Part shown: one piece after another, positions 7,247-14,924 of the stretch
Numbering within the stretch: the first letter of the stretch is position 1
Layout: every line of letters begins with the position of its first letter
Assembly (NCBI GenBank): GCA_020025255.1
Contig: JAHHSK010000024.1
Span: 1-27,021 of the forward strand
Direction of reading: 5' to 3'
Length of the DNA stretch: 27,021 bases
Source of the DNA: Ruthenibacterium sp.
GTDB taxonomy: Bacteria > Bacillota > Clostridia > Oscillospirales > Ruminococcaceae
Made by a program: the position numbers and the translations under genes
Notes under the pieces: generated by a model
What the model was told of the DNA's origin: nothing
Database searches by the model: none
The model's input: the letters and a program-made list of their open reading frames with translations, nothing else

Positions 7247-8083
7247 ATGCTTAAAATCGGGAATCATCTTTCCTCTTCCAAAGGATACGCGGCAATGGGG
7301 CGTCAGGCGAAAAAGCTTGGAGCCAGCACATTTGCCTTTTTTACACGCAATCCTCGCGGCGGCAGCGTGAAAGCGCTGGATCCGGCCGATATCGAACAGT
7401 TTCTGCGTGAAATGAACAGCAACGGTGTGCAGGGGCCGATCGTGGCTCATGCGCCTTACACGATGAACGCCTGCGCAGCCGACCCGGCTCTGCGTGTTTT
7501 TGCACGCGATATGATGCGTGATGATCTTGCACGCATGGAATATATCCCCGGCAATTATTACAATTTTCATCCGGGCAGTCATGTGAAGCAGGGGGTCGAA
7601 ACGGGAATCGAATGGATTACAAAACAGCTGAACGAAGTGCTTTCCCCCACGCAGAATACGATCGTTCTGCTGGAAACGATGGCGGGGAAAGGCAGTGAAG
7701 TAGGCCGTACCTTTGAAGAATTGCAGGCGATCCTTTCCGGCGTGGAATGTGCTGACCGTATGGGCGTTTGTTTGGATACCTGCCACGTTTGGGATGGCGG
7801 ATACGACATCGTGGGGGATTTGGATGGCGTGCTGACGGAATTTGACCGTACGATCGGGCTGAAGCGATTGCGGGCAGTCCATTTGAATGACAGCCTCAAC
7901 GAGCGGGGTGCGCATAAAGATCGGCATGCTAAAATCGGGCAGGGCTGCATCGGCTTTGAGGCACTGTGCCGGGTCATCAATCATCCCGCTCTGCGTCATC
8001 TTCCGTTTATACTGGAAACTCCGAATGACGATCCCGGCTGGGCAGCGGAAATTGAAATGCTGCGAAATGCATATCGGGATTGA
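7247..8083 (+). CDS. nfo: Deoxyribonuclease IV (endonuclease IV)
   Basis: The 278-residue protein matches the Nfo family over its whole length. All nine metal ligands can be aligned with those of the E. coli enzyme: His68 (VAHAPY), His108 (NFHPGS), Glu143 (LLETMAG), Asp177 and His180 (CLDTCHVWDGGYD), His212 (VHLNDS), Asp225 and His227 (KDRHAKIG) and Glu257 (LETP). It should be an active AP endonuclease with a three-zinc centre, acting in base excision repair in the cytoplasm. The start is ATG at 7247 behind AGAAAGGAAA. It ends ahead of a strong terminator, so it is transcribed alone, divergent from the AlkD-like gene. Confidence 0.96.
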   Translation: MLKIGNHLSSSKGYAAMGRQAKKLGASTFAFFTRNPRGGSVKALDPADIEQFLREMNSNGVQGPIVAHAPYTMNACAADPALRVFARDMMRDDLARMEYIPGNYYNFHPGSHVKQGVETGIEWITKQLNEVLSPTQNTIVLLETMAGKGSEVGRTFEELQAILSGVECADRMGVCLDTCHVWDGGYDIVGDLDGVLTEFDRTIGLKRLRAVHLNDSLNERGAHKDRHAKIGQGCIGFEALCRVINHPALRHLPFILETPNDDPGWAAEIEMLRNAYRD

Positions 8084-8109
8084 CGGTTAAAGAAGCTGCA
8101 TAGAAAACA

Positions 8110-8149
8110 AGCCCCGGCGAAGCAAACGCATTCGCTGGGGCTGTCTTTA
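8110..8149 (+). terminator. Intrinsic terminator of nfo
   Basis: Arms AGCCCCGGCGAA (8110-8121) and TTCGCTGGGGCT (8131-8142) pair over 12 positions including one G-U, with a 9-base loop and a short GTCTTTAT tail. Confidence 0.75.
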
Positions 8150-8302
8150 TAGCTGGACGCATTTTTTAGGAAGGGCTTTCCGCCGGAGGGATTTCAGCAA
8201 CAGATAAAGTGCCCGGCGGCAAGCGGCTTTTGGCTGGATTGCAGCGTCAACGGGCAGACATCCGGCAAGGATCGCTTTGGTGCATTTGAAACCGTGTACG
8301 GC

Positions 8303-9406
8303 TCACCAAAGCAGGGTGAGGCTGAAAAGAAATAGGAAAACAGAGGCAATAAAAAGGAACAGAGCAAACAGGAAGCTGATAAAGCCAAGGCGGTAATTTC
8401 GGTACTCGAAGGAAAAGCGCCGGAACACAACGATCAGCCCAATCAACAGCAGGCTGCAGAGAATAAGCGAAAGCACAAGCGGGAATGTATGGAATTCAAA
8501 ATATTGGGCGGCAGACAACATGAATAGGGCGCTGCAGAACAGAGCAGGCAGGGAAAGGCACAGAAAGGTGCATAATTTGTGCCGTTTTTTGATCTGAGGA
8601 TCGATATACTCCTGTGAAGGTTTTTCGCGCATTGTAAAAAAGGAAGGAAACCGGAAATACAGAACCAAGGAAAAGGCAGCCATGGCATTGGTTAAAAAGG
8701 CGGCTCCGAATGAAATCAGCATCGAACCGGAATCCGGGCGCCCGGAAAAGAGAATAGAGAAAATCAAAAGCAGAATGGCTGTGATACATAAGGCGTAATG
8801 CAGACAGCGAAGCCGGAAAAAGCGTCTGCCCAAATCTTCTTCCCTTACAATCAAAGCCTTGCGCAGGATGCCGTTCTGATAGGAAGATTCAATGTCGCAG
8901 GAGGACATTGAGAAAACCGAAGGGATCACCTTTTTTAACTTTTTGGGGCAATGCTGTAAAACCATTTCGCGGAAAAGAAATCGGTTTTGCCAAAACATGT
9001 CCAAGCAAATCCGCTTTTGGCCGCATACTTCGATTTCAAACGATGACCCCTCATCCGAATAGCCGGTGATATCGGCATAGCTGTATTGATGCTGCCGTGC
9101 CGGGAATGAGAATACAGTAAAGCCTTTGGAATCAAACAGGATGCGCTGAGAGCGGCAGGCGATCAGCGGCGGGAGCGAAATCCCCCAGAAAAAAAGTAAA
9201 AAGAAGAAAGCAACACCATGCGCATGCAATAAAAAGGCGATTACGGCAAAAAGAAATCCGAGCAGCATGCTGCCTAGAAAAAATTTGGACAAAATAGGAA
9301 CCGGGCGCGCACACTGGCTGTCGGATTCTTTCAGGCCTTCGCAAGCGGCGGTTTTCATCAATCGATCAGTGAGGGCTTGAGTGAAAAGGAGCGAAAGAAA
9401 ATTCAT
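8303..9406 (-). CDS. Seven-helix membrane protein of unknown function
   Basis: I do not recognise this 367-residue protein. Helices are likely at about 43-62, 65-84, 203-221, 228-250, 279-301, 307-328 and 340-365. Between the second and third helices is a soluble part. Its first half (about 85-165) reads like a short beta-rich PH-like or bPH domain: RILFDSKGFTVFSF, YSYADITGYSDEG, FEIEVCGQKRICLD. The start is ATG at 9406; upstream codons in the same frame run into the promoter. The ribosome site GTGGTGAT is only fair. It is monocistronic between two terminated units. Neither the function nor the link to its neighbours is clear. Confidence 0.7.
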   Translation of the reverse strand: MNFLSLLFTQALTDRLMKTAACEGLKESDSQCARPVPILSKFFLGSMLLGFLFAVIAFLLHAHGVAFFFLLFFWGISLPPLIACRSQRILFDSKGFTVFSFPARQHQYSYADITGYSDEGSSFEIEVCGQKRICLDMFWQNRFLFREMVLQHCPKKLKKVIPSVFSMSSCDIESSYQNGILRKALIVREEDLGRRFFRLRCLHYALCITAILLLIFSILFSGRPDSGSMLISFGAAFLTNAMAAFSLVLYFRFPSFFTMREKPSQEYIDPQIKKRHKLCTFLCLSLPALFCSALFMLSAAQYFEFHTFPLVLSLILCSLLLIGLIVVFRRFSFEYRNYRLGFISFLFALFLFIASVFLFLFSLTLLW

Positions 9407-9451
9407 ATGGATCACCACAAAAAAATTAGTATGATAAATCAGTGCGATTTT

Positions 9452-9481
9452 ATTATAGCATACAGACGGCTGCGCGGGCAA
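9452..9481 (-). promoter_or_regulatory. Promoter of the seven-helix membrane protein
   Basis: On the minus strand, TTGCCC (9476-9481) and TATAAT (9452-9457) are 18 bases apart, about 45 bases before the ATG at 9406. Confidence 0.55.
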
Positions 9482-9548
9482 TAAAGGAACGGAAAGAAAA
9501 TAGGCTGTGAAAATTTATGTGAATTTCGTTTTTTCAACTGGAAAATAA

Positions 9549-9577
9549 TTGACAAATTGAACTGTAACGGATAAAAT
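9549..9577 (+). promoter_or_regulatory. Promoter of the rrf2-ccdA/tlpA operon
   Basis: TTGACA (9549-9554) and TAAAAT (9572-9577) are 17 bases apart. The coding start is about 70 bases downstream. The surrounding AT-rich stretch (9535-9590) would be the natural place for Rrf2 autoregulation, but I see no clear symmetric operator. Confidence 0.7.
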
Positions 9578-9648
9578 AACAATTAAATCCGGGGATCGGC
9601 GGCAAGGCACACCGGCCGGATGAGAGAGCATACAAGGAGGCGGGATTT

Positions 9649-10098
9649 TTGACCAGTGAATTTGGGATCGCGGTGCATGCACTTGTGTTTTTGAACCATA
9701 AGGCAGCACAGGTATCGAGTGAAAATCTGGCAAAGAATATTTGTACGAATCCGGCGCGGGTGCGTAAGGTAATGGCACAGCTCAAGCGCGCAGGGCTTGT
9801 GGAAACACATGAAGGCGCGGAAGGCGGATACTGCTTTAAAAAAGCGGCGGAAAGTGTGACGCTTTGTGATATTGCACAGGCTGTGCATTCGGTTTTTGTA
9901 TCAACTTCATGGCATAGCGGGGATATAGACGAACCGTGTCTTATTGCAAGCGGCATGGGGCCGCTTATGGATGAAATATATACGGAACTGGACGATATGT
10001 GCAGAAAGCGTCTTGGAGAAATTACGATTGCCGAAATTGAAAATCGGCTTTCAGGCAAGGGAAATCGGAATGCTTCGATTTCGCAAAATACCAAATAG
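9649..10098 (+). CDS. Rrf2 family transcriptional regulator
   Basis: The 149-residue protein has an Rrf2 winged helix: FGIAVHALVFLNH, then VSSENLAKNICTNPARVRKVMAQLKRAGLVETHEGAEGGY, then the dimer helix. Rrf2 proteins sense Fe-S clusters, nitric oxide, cysteine metabolites or redox state. The three-cysteine cluster of IscR-type members is not present: cysteines are at 32, 62, 73, 97 and 118, and only Cys97 (DEPCLIAS) falls in the usual sensor loop. This resembles the YwnA/SaiR-like branch. The start is TTG at 9649, with a very strong AAGGAGGCGG 5 bases upstream. The gene is 22 bases ahead of the CcdA-TlpA fusion, so it likely controls its own operon and redox protein output. Confidence 0.88.
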   Translation: MTSEFGIAVHALVFLNHKAAQVSSENLAKNICTNPARVRKVMAQLKRAGLVETHEGAEGGYCFKKAAESVTLCDIAQAVHSVFVSTSWHSGDIDEPCLIASGMGPLMDEIYTELDDMCRKRLGEITIAEIENRLSGKGNRNASISQNTK

Positions 10099-10120
10099 TA
10101 GATAATAAAGGAGACCTTGA

Positions 10121-11368
10121 ATGGGATTTACATTAGAAACGAGCATCTCTGCATTTGCAGTATTTTTTCAAGGGCTGATCAGCTTCTTTTCGCCGTGCGT
10201 GCTGCCGCTTGTGCCGCTTTACATTGGGTATCTGGCAGGCGGTGCAAAAAGCACGGATGAAAACGGCGTTGTCCGGTATCGCCGTGGGGTTGTAATGCGC
10301 AATACGATATTTTTTGTGTTGGGCGTCAGCTTTACATTTTTTATGCTGGGGCTGGGATTTACGGCACTGGGGCAGTTTTTTTCCAGTAATCGTGCCGTTT
10401 TTGCACGCATCGGCGGTATCCTGATTATTTTGTTCGGGCTGTATCAGCTGGGTGTTTTCTCTTCCCGTACGCTCAGTGCAGAGCATCGGCTGCCTTTGCG
10501 CTTGGATAAGCTTTCGATGAATCCGGCGGTCGCATTTCTGTTTGGATTCACATTCAGTTTTGCGTGGACACCGTGCGTGGGGCCGGCATTGGGCAGCGTG
10601 CTGATCATGGCATCCTCGGCAAGCTCCTCCGCAAAGGGCTTTTTGCTGATCGGCGTGTACACACTGGGTTTTGTGCTGCCGTTCCTTGCCGTGGGTTTAT
10701 TTACAGGAACACTTTTGGATGTGTTTCGCAAATATCAAAAAGCGGTGCGCTATACTGTAAAGGCGGGCGGCGTATTGATGATCCTTATGGGGATTATGAT
10801 GTTTACGGGATGGATGAACGGCTTTACCGGATATCTTTCCAGCCTTGCGGGTGCGAACGAGCCGAACCCGGCTGCACCCAGCAGCACTTCGCAAAGGGAA
10901 CCGGCAGCATCTTCTTCGCAGCAAGAACGCCCGAAAGTTCCCGCACCCGATTTCACACTTACCGATCAGTACGGCAACGAGCATACGCTTTCCGATTATA
11001 AAGGAAAGGTCGTATTTCTGAATTTCTGGGCGGTGTGGTGCAACCCTTGCCGCAGAGAAATGCCGGATATTCAGCAGCTGTATCTGGATCACGGTGAAAA
11101 TTCCGGCGATGTAGTTGTGCTTTCGGTCACGATGCCGGATGCGAATACAGATCCGGACGATTTCATGAACGACAAAGGGTATACGTATCCTTCGGTGATC
11201 GATGAAACAGGCGAAGTCATGGCACAGTACGGGGTGGCAGCTTTCCCGACAACCTTTATGATCGATCGGGAAGGCAATGTTTTTGGATATGTACAGAGTG
11301 CGATCCCGCGCGATATTATGGACAGCATCATTCAGCAGACCCTCGATGGTGAATTTGCAGAGGAATGA
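10121..11368 (+). CDS. Fused CcdA-type membrane electron carrier and TlpA-type thioredoxin
   Basis: The 415-residue protein has two parts. Residues 1-235 are a CcdA/DsbD membrane core of six helices with the two redox cysteines in family context: Cys26 (FSPCVLPLVPLYIGYL) and Cys152 (WTPCVGPALGSVL). After a Ser/Pro/Gln-rich linker (about 243-270), residues 272-412 form a TlpA/ResA-like thioredoxin domain with WCNPC (306-310) and the cis-proline segment FPTT (375-378). The membrane part should pass electrons from cytoplasmic thioredoxin to the outer thioredoxin domain, which then reduces extracellular disulfides or peroxides. Both halves are usually separate genes. The start is ATG at 10121 behind AAAGGAGA. 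It is the second gene after Rrf2, followed by a strong terminator. Confidence 0.92.
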   Translation: MGFTLETSISAFAVFFQGLISFFSPCVLPLVPLYIGYLAGGAKSTDENGVVRYRRGVVMRNTIFFVLGVSFTFFMLGLGFTALGQFFSSNRAVFARIGGILIILFGLYQLGVFSSRTLSAEHRLPLRLDKLSMNPAVAFLFGFTFSFAWTPCVGPALGSVLIMASSASSSAKGFLLIGVYTLGFVLPFLAVGLFTGTLLDVFRKYQKAVRYTVKAGGVLMILMGIMMFTGWMNGFTGYLSSLAGANEPNPAAPSSTSQREPAASSSQQERPKVPAPDFTLTDQYGNEHTLSDYKGKVVFLNFWAVWCNPCRREMPDIQQLYLDHGENSGDVVVLSVTMPDANTDPDDFMNDKGYTYPSVIDETGEVMAQYGVAAFPTTFMIDREGNVFGYVQSAIPRDIMDSIIQQTLDGEFAEE

Positions 11369-11372
11369 GAGC

Positions 11373-11420
11373 AAAGCTCCAGCTTGGTTCACAGCCGTGT
11401 GAACCAAGCTGGAGCTTTTT
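11373..11420. terminator. Strong intrinsic terminator
   Basis: A perfect 21-bp stem (11373-11393 with 11398-11418) with the tetraloop GCCG is followed by T residues. It ends the Rrf2 operon. The convergent ABC permease gene ends about 70 bases further on, so it could stop both transcripts. Confidence 0.9.
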
Positions 11421-11486
11421 GTTTATCGGAAACGGATTGGATGATAATCGATATGCGGTTTTGCTGTGTGGTGTTCAATACGGTTT

Positions 11487-12140
11487 TTATAATTCCTTTT
11501 TCTTGTAAATTCCACAGGAAATCAAATAGGATAGGAAAAACAGCAAAAGGCTTAATGCGATATAGCCGATACGAAAAACGAAAGTGATAAGAGAAGCATT
11601 TTTAAAGAGCAGAGTTACAATCATATTGTATCCGTAGAGTAAAAGCAATCCGGCAATGACGGAAACCAGCATCATAGATTCGACTTTATCCGTGCCAAAA
11701 AGCATGACAAGCGGGATCATGAAGGTGGAAATCGCCAATGCAAAGCCGAGGCCAAAAGTAAGGCCGAAGCCGACTCGCTCTAAATCAATCGAGCCGGTTA
11801 CAATATAAAAAGGCAGTATGCTGAGGATTGATATAAAAAAGCCAATCAGAATATAGAGCAAACTGGAAATATAGCGTGCTGTAACCACATCTTTGCGGCG
11901 GACAGGCAGGGTTAGCTCAAATTTATCCCATTTGGAAGCGGCGTCCTGCTGTATCGCTGTCACAGTTAAAGAACCGTAGCCGCCTAGGATTCCTGCTATA
12001 GTGAAACCCAAAAGGTAGTTGCTGCTTTCAGCTGTTTTTCCCACGAGCAAAAGCACAAGGGCACAAGCAGCGCTAATCAGAAGAGTTGATTTTAACGAGC
12101 CCTCTACTTTGTAAAAATTATTGCGAATCAAACCTTTCAT
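11487..12140 (-). CDS. ABC-2 type transporter permease
   Basis: The 217-residue protein has six likely membrane helices with a helix-loop segment, IQQDAASKWDKFELTLPVRRKDVVTARYI, near residues 65-93. That segment is typical of ABC-2 family permeases paired with YtrB/BcrA-like ATPases. It would form the membrane part of an exporter or stress-response transporter with the ATPase encoded just upstream. Its ATG at 12140 directly follows the TAA stop of the ATPase gene with no gap. The substrate cannot be told. It is the last gene of a three-gene unit and ends in KKKEL. Confidence 0.87.
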   Translation of the reverse strand: MKGLIRNNFYKVEGSLKSTLLISAACALVLLLVGKTAESSNYLLGFTIAGILGGYGSLTVTAIQQDAASKWDKFELTLPVRRKDVVTARYISSLLYILIGFFISILSILPFYIVTGSIDLERVGFGLTFGLGFALAISTFMIPLVMLFGTDKVESMMLVSVIAGLLLLYGYNMIVTLLFKNASLITFVFRIGYIALSLLLFFLSYLISCGIYKKKEL

Positions 12141-13004
12141 TTAGGCTTCCTCCTGTGTCAAAAGCGGTAAAATTTCATCAATCGAAGCATTATCTACCAC
12201 GATTCCGGGATATTCGTTGGAAAATTGATCCTTGTTTCGTACCAACACTTCCAGCTGCAAGCCCCTTTTTCGCATCGATAGATACTCGGATGCATCCAGC
12301 TTGTCAAAATCGCTTTGCTTCATTCGCGCAATTCCGTACTCATACAGCAAAGAATCCTTTCTTTGCGTCAGAATGATTTTCCCCTGATCGATGAAGGTAA
12401 TGTAATCGGCAATCTTTTCAAGGTCAGAAGACATATGGGAGGACATCAAAATCGAGCAATTCTCATCCTCTATAAACTCCAAAAGAACATCAAGCATTTC
12501 TTCCCGTGCAACCGGGTCAAGGCCTGCGGTGGCTTCATCTAAAATCAGGAGCCTTGCTTTGTGGGACAGTGCCACGCTGATGGAAAGCTTCATGGTCATG
12601 CCGCGGGATAAGGTTTTGATCTTTTGGTTCAATGGGATGCGAAACCGTTCTAGGTAGGAAAAGAATGTTTCGCTCTGCCAGTTTTCATAAATATCACGGC
12701 ACACCTTTTCCAGCTTTTTGGGCGTGAGTTCCACAGAAAAGTGGAGGGTATCAAACACTACGCCGATATCGTTGCGAATGGCACGGGTTTCGTCCGTCAT
12801 GGTTTGACCAAAGATCGTAACCTCACCGCTGTCCTTTTGAATAAGATTCAGGATTGCATTGAGTGTGGAGCTTTTGCCTGCGCCGTTTTTGCCAACAAAA
12901 CCCATGATCGTGCCGCAGGGAATCGTCAGCGATACATTGTCCAGTTTGAAGTTTGAATTTTTATATGTTTTGCACAGATTTCTCAGTTCTAATGCGGTTT
13001 CCAT
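12141..13004 (-). CDS. ABC transporter ATP-binding protein (YtrB/BcrA-like)
   Basis: The 287-residue protein has Walker A GKNGAGKSS (38-46), a signature LSRGM (132-136), Walker B LLILDEA (152-158) and the switch histidine His190. The Q-loop region reads GVVFDT without the usual glutamine, and the signature has Arg in place of the first Gly; both changes occur in this subfamily. A C-terminal extension of about 80 residues is normal for BcrA/YtrB types. The start is ATG at 13004, directly after the TGA of the GntR gene, with GAGGAGA upstream. GntR (YtrA-like), ATPase and permease in this order resemble the Bacillus ytr operon, which responds to cell-wall-active antibiotics; that role is inferred. 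Confidence 0.92.
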   Translation of the reverse strand: METALELRNLCKTYKNSNFKLDNVSLTIPCGTIMGFVGKNGAGKSSTLNAILNLIQKDSGEVTIFGQTMTDETRAIRNDIGVVFDTLHFSVELTPKKLEKVCRDIYENWQSETFFSYLERFRIPLNQKIKTLSRGMTMKLSISVALSHKARLLILDEATAGLDPVAREEMLDVLLEFIEDENCSILMSSHMSSDLEKIADYITFIDQGKIILTQRKDSLLYEYGIARMKQSDFDKLDASEYLSMRKRGLQLEVLVRNKDQFSNEYPGIVVDNASIDEILPLLTQEEA

Positions 13005-13382
13005 TCATTCGTTCTCCTCGTAAAACAATTTTAGAAGCTGCTGTATTTTTTCCAAAGGGATCCCATTGGTTCGGGCAATATCCGCGGCCTGCACCAAGTG
13101 TTCTTCCACACGCTTTTGCTGTTCTTCCTGAATAAAATCCTTGTTCTGAGCCGCAACAAAGCTTCCCCGTCCGACCGTGGTAGTGATAAAGCCATCCCGT
13201 GCCAGATCTTCATAAGCCTTTTGTACGGTAATCACACTCACATGAATATTTTTTGCAAGTGTGCGCATAGAGGGAATTGATTCGCCGGTCTTCAGTTCAC
13301 CGCTCATAATCATAGCTTTGATTTGCGATGTAATTTGTTCGTAAATGGGTTTACCGACGCTGTTACTGATGATGATTTCCAA
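13005..13382 (-). CDS. GntR family transcriptional regulator, YtrA subfamily
   Basis: The short protein (about 125 residues) has a GntR winged helix in its first 75 residues: KPIYEQITSQIKAMIMSG, then IPSMRTLAKNIHVSVITVQKAYEDL, then GFITTTVGRGSFVA. Only about 50 residues of helical dimerisation tail follow, which is the YtrA pattern with no ligand domain. I take the TTG at 13382 as start because AAGGAGGTCAC sits right before it. The TTG at 13400 would lie just ahead of that ribosome site and is unlikely. The gene leads an ABC transporter unit, and a long palindrome overlaps its promoter, so autorepression is probable. Confidence 0.9.
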   Translation of the reverse strand: MEIIISNSVGKPIYEQITSQIKAMIMSGELKTGESIPSMRTLAKNIHVSVITVQKAYEDLARDGFITTTVGRGSFVAAQNKDFIQEEQQKRVEEHLVQAADIARTNGIPLEKIQQLLKLFYEENE

Positions 13383-13406
13383 GAGTGACCTCCTTATCAA
13401 TGTGGT

Positions 13407-13433
13407 TAATGTACTTATCGTACAAGTACATTA
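13407..13433. promoter_or_regulatory. Palindromic operator of the GntR-ABC operon
   Basis: A perfect inverted repeat with 10-bp arms (TAATGTACTT and AAGTACATTA) and a 7-base centre covers 13407-13433. It overlaps the -10 box and the likely transcription start of the minus-strand promoter, so a bound protein would block initiation. The GntR regulator encoded just downstream is the obvious candidate. Confidence 0.75.
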
Positions 13434-13457
13434 TAGATGCTTTTGAGGGAATGTCAA
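13430..13457 (-). promoter_or_regulatory. Promoter of the GntR-ABC operon
   Basis: On the minus strand, a perfect TTGACA (13452-13457) and a perfect TATAAT (13430-13435) are 16 bases apart. Both boxes match consensus, so the promoter would be strong unless repressed. Confidence 0.8.
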
Positions 13458-13495
13458 TAGACTTTCAAAAAATATAAGTAAAAATAATAGGGAAA

Positions 13496-13548
13496 AGCAA
13501 AAAAGCAGCCGATTACGGAAAAGGCTTCCGTATGATCGGCTGCTTTTT
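13496..13548. terminator. Terminator downstream of pyrB
   Basis: Arms at 13500-13513 and 13535-13548 (AAAAAGCAGCCGAT and its complement) pair perfectly. An inner TACGGAA/TTCCGTA stem lies between them. The T tract on the minus strand (TTTTTTGCTTTTCCC) fits termination of pyrB, which ends at 13739. Confidence 0.8.
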
Positions 13549-13738
13549 GAGTTTTCTTTTGAGGCAGAGGTCGATGCCCGCCTTGAGAGTTTGAACCTTA
13601 TATCATATCTTAGATTATGGTTTTGCACATTTGCGTTTCATCGCATGAGGATCGGTGCTTATATTCTTTAGGCTTTATTTCGCTGCAGGCCGCAGTGGTA
13701 GAATCGGAAACCCCATTCCAAGCATCCAGACCGTGAAA

Positions 13739-14827
13739 TTACGGCATTTTGTGTTCACAGTAAACACAGCGCAGGGTTCCATGAGTATCCGGCGCGTACA
13801 GGGGAACAAGGCCTTCTTCGGAAACCGTGATGCAGCGGTGGTTTTTGCACGGAGCGCCCGTGATTTCCTTACTGCGTTCTGCGGAAAGGTCGCGTTCGGC
13901 AAGCGGCCCGGCAGGTGCCAGCCCCAGCAGCGTCATAATCAAAGCCATGCGGACGAACACACCGTTTTGAGCCTGTTCAAAATAGGCAGCGCGGGGATCA
14001 TCGTCTACATCGATCGTGATTTCGTTGACACGGGGCAGCGGGTGCAGAACGGCCATATCCTTTTTGCCCAAAGCCATTTTGGCACAGTCCAGCACATAGC
14101 TGTTTTTCAGCCGTTCGTACTCTTCGATATCCGTGAAGCGTTCGCGCTGGATCCGCGTCATGTACAGGATATCCAGATCCCCCATGGAAGCTTCCAGATC
14201 GGTGGTTTCCAGATAGGGGATACCGGCGGGAATGACCGTGTTTTTGATGAGGTGAGAGGGAACCTTCAGCTCATCGGGGCTGATGAAAACAAATTCAATG
14301 CCTTCATACCGAGCCAGTGCATGGATCAGGGAATGTACCGTGCGGCCATATTTCAAGTCGCCGCAGAAGCCGACCTTCAGATGATCCAGACGTCCATGGC
14401 GCGTCATGATCGTAAGCAGATCCGTCAGGGTCTGTGTGGGATGCTGGTGACCGCCGTCGCCTGCATTGATGACCGGGATGCTGGAATAACGCGATGCGCG
14501 CATGGGCGCACCTTCCAGTGGGTGGCGCATGGCAGCGATATCGGCATAGCAGGAAACGATGCGAATGGTATCGGCAACGGTTTCGCCTTTTGATACACTG
14601 GAGACATTGGCGCTGGGAAAGCCAAGAACACTGCCCCCGAGATTCAGCATGGCAGCTTCAAAAGAAAGGCGGGTGCGGGTGCTGGGTTCATAGAACAGGG
14701 TGGCAAGTTTTTTCCCTTTGCAAACTTCGGAATAATCCTGCGGTGCACGGCGGATCGCTTCGCCAAGCAGCAGCAGATCGTTCAGTTCCTTTACGGTAAA
14801 GTCCAGCGGGTCGATCAGATGACGCAT
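13739..14827 (-). CDS. pyrB: Aspartate carbamoyltransferase with C-terminal PyrI-like zinc domain
   Basis: Residues 1-305 form a complete catalytic chain: STRTR (49-53) and HPTQ (129-132) bind carbamoyl phosphate, and HPLPR (262-266) closes the aspartate site. It makes carbamoyl aspartate in pyrimidine synthesis. A linker follows, then about 36 residues with CKNHRC (Cys327, Cys332) and CVYC (Cys354, Cys357). The spacing C-x4-C-x21-C-x2-C is nearly that of the zinc domain of E. coli PyrI (C-x4-C-x23-C-x2-C). The nucleotide-binding domain of PyrI is absent, and no pyrI gene lies nearby. I chose ATG at 14827, with GGAGGG at 14835-14840 giving a 7-base spacing; the ATG two codons earlier is too close to that site. 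It appears to be transcribed alone. Confidence 0.93.
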   Translation of the reverse strand: MRHLIDPLDFTVKELNDLLLLGEAIRRAPQDYSEVCKGKKLATLFYEPSTRTRLSFEAAMLNLGGSVLGFPSANVSSVSKGETVADTIRIVSCYADIAAMRHPLEGAPMRASRYSSIPVINAGDGGHQHPTQTLTDLLTIMTRHGRLDHLKVGFCGDLKYGRTVHSLIHALARYEGIEFVFISPDELKVPSHLIKNTVIPAGIPYLETTDLEASMGDLDILYMTRIQRERFTDIEEYERLKNSYVLDCAKMALGKKDMAVLHPLPRVNEITIDVDDDPRAAYFEQAQNGVFVRMALIMTLLGLAPAGPLAERDLSAERSKEITGAPCKNHRCITVSEEGLVPLYAPDTHGTLRCVYCEHKMP

Positions 14828-14895
14828 GTACATTCCCTCCAAAAATCCCTTGCGGACGCATGAAAACGTCCATGAGTAATTTTATGTTTCGCGCT

Positions 14896-14924
14896 ATTAT
14901 ACCGCGCCGGAAACAAAAAGTAAA
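14896..14924 (-). promoter_or_regulatory. Promoter of pyrB
   Basis: On the minus strand, TTTACT and TATAAT (14896-14901) are 17 bases apart. The leader of about 60 bases contains a small GGACG/CGTCC hairpin (14854-14871) just upstream of the ribosome site. It is too short for a PyrR-type attenuator. Confidence 0.55.

Noticed and set aside
7175..7999. 274-codon open frame antisense to nfo
   Set aside because: The plus frame has all nine metal ligands of endonuclease IV, so this is a shadow.
13383..13400. TTG at 13400 as start of the GntR gene
   Set aside because: It lies directly ahead of the AGGAGG ribosome site that serves the TTG at 13382.
13655..14593. Long open frame on the plus strand inside pyrB (312 codons)
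   Set aside because: It is exactly antisense to a well-supported pyrB, has no ribosome site and its translation resembles no family.
14854..14871. Possible PyrR attenuator or riboswitch before pyrB
   Set aside because: The leader is only about 60 bases with a single 5-bp stem and no terminator or antiterminator pair.
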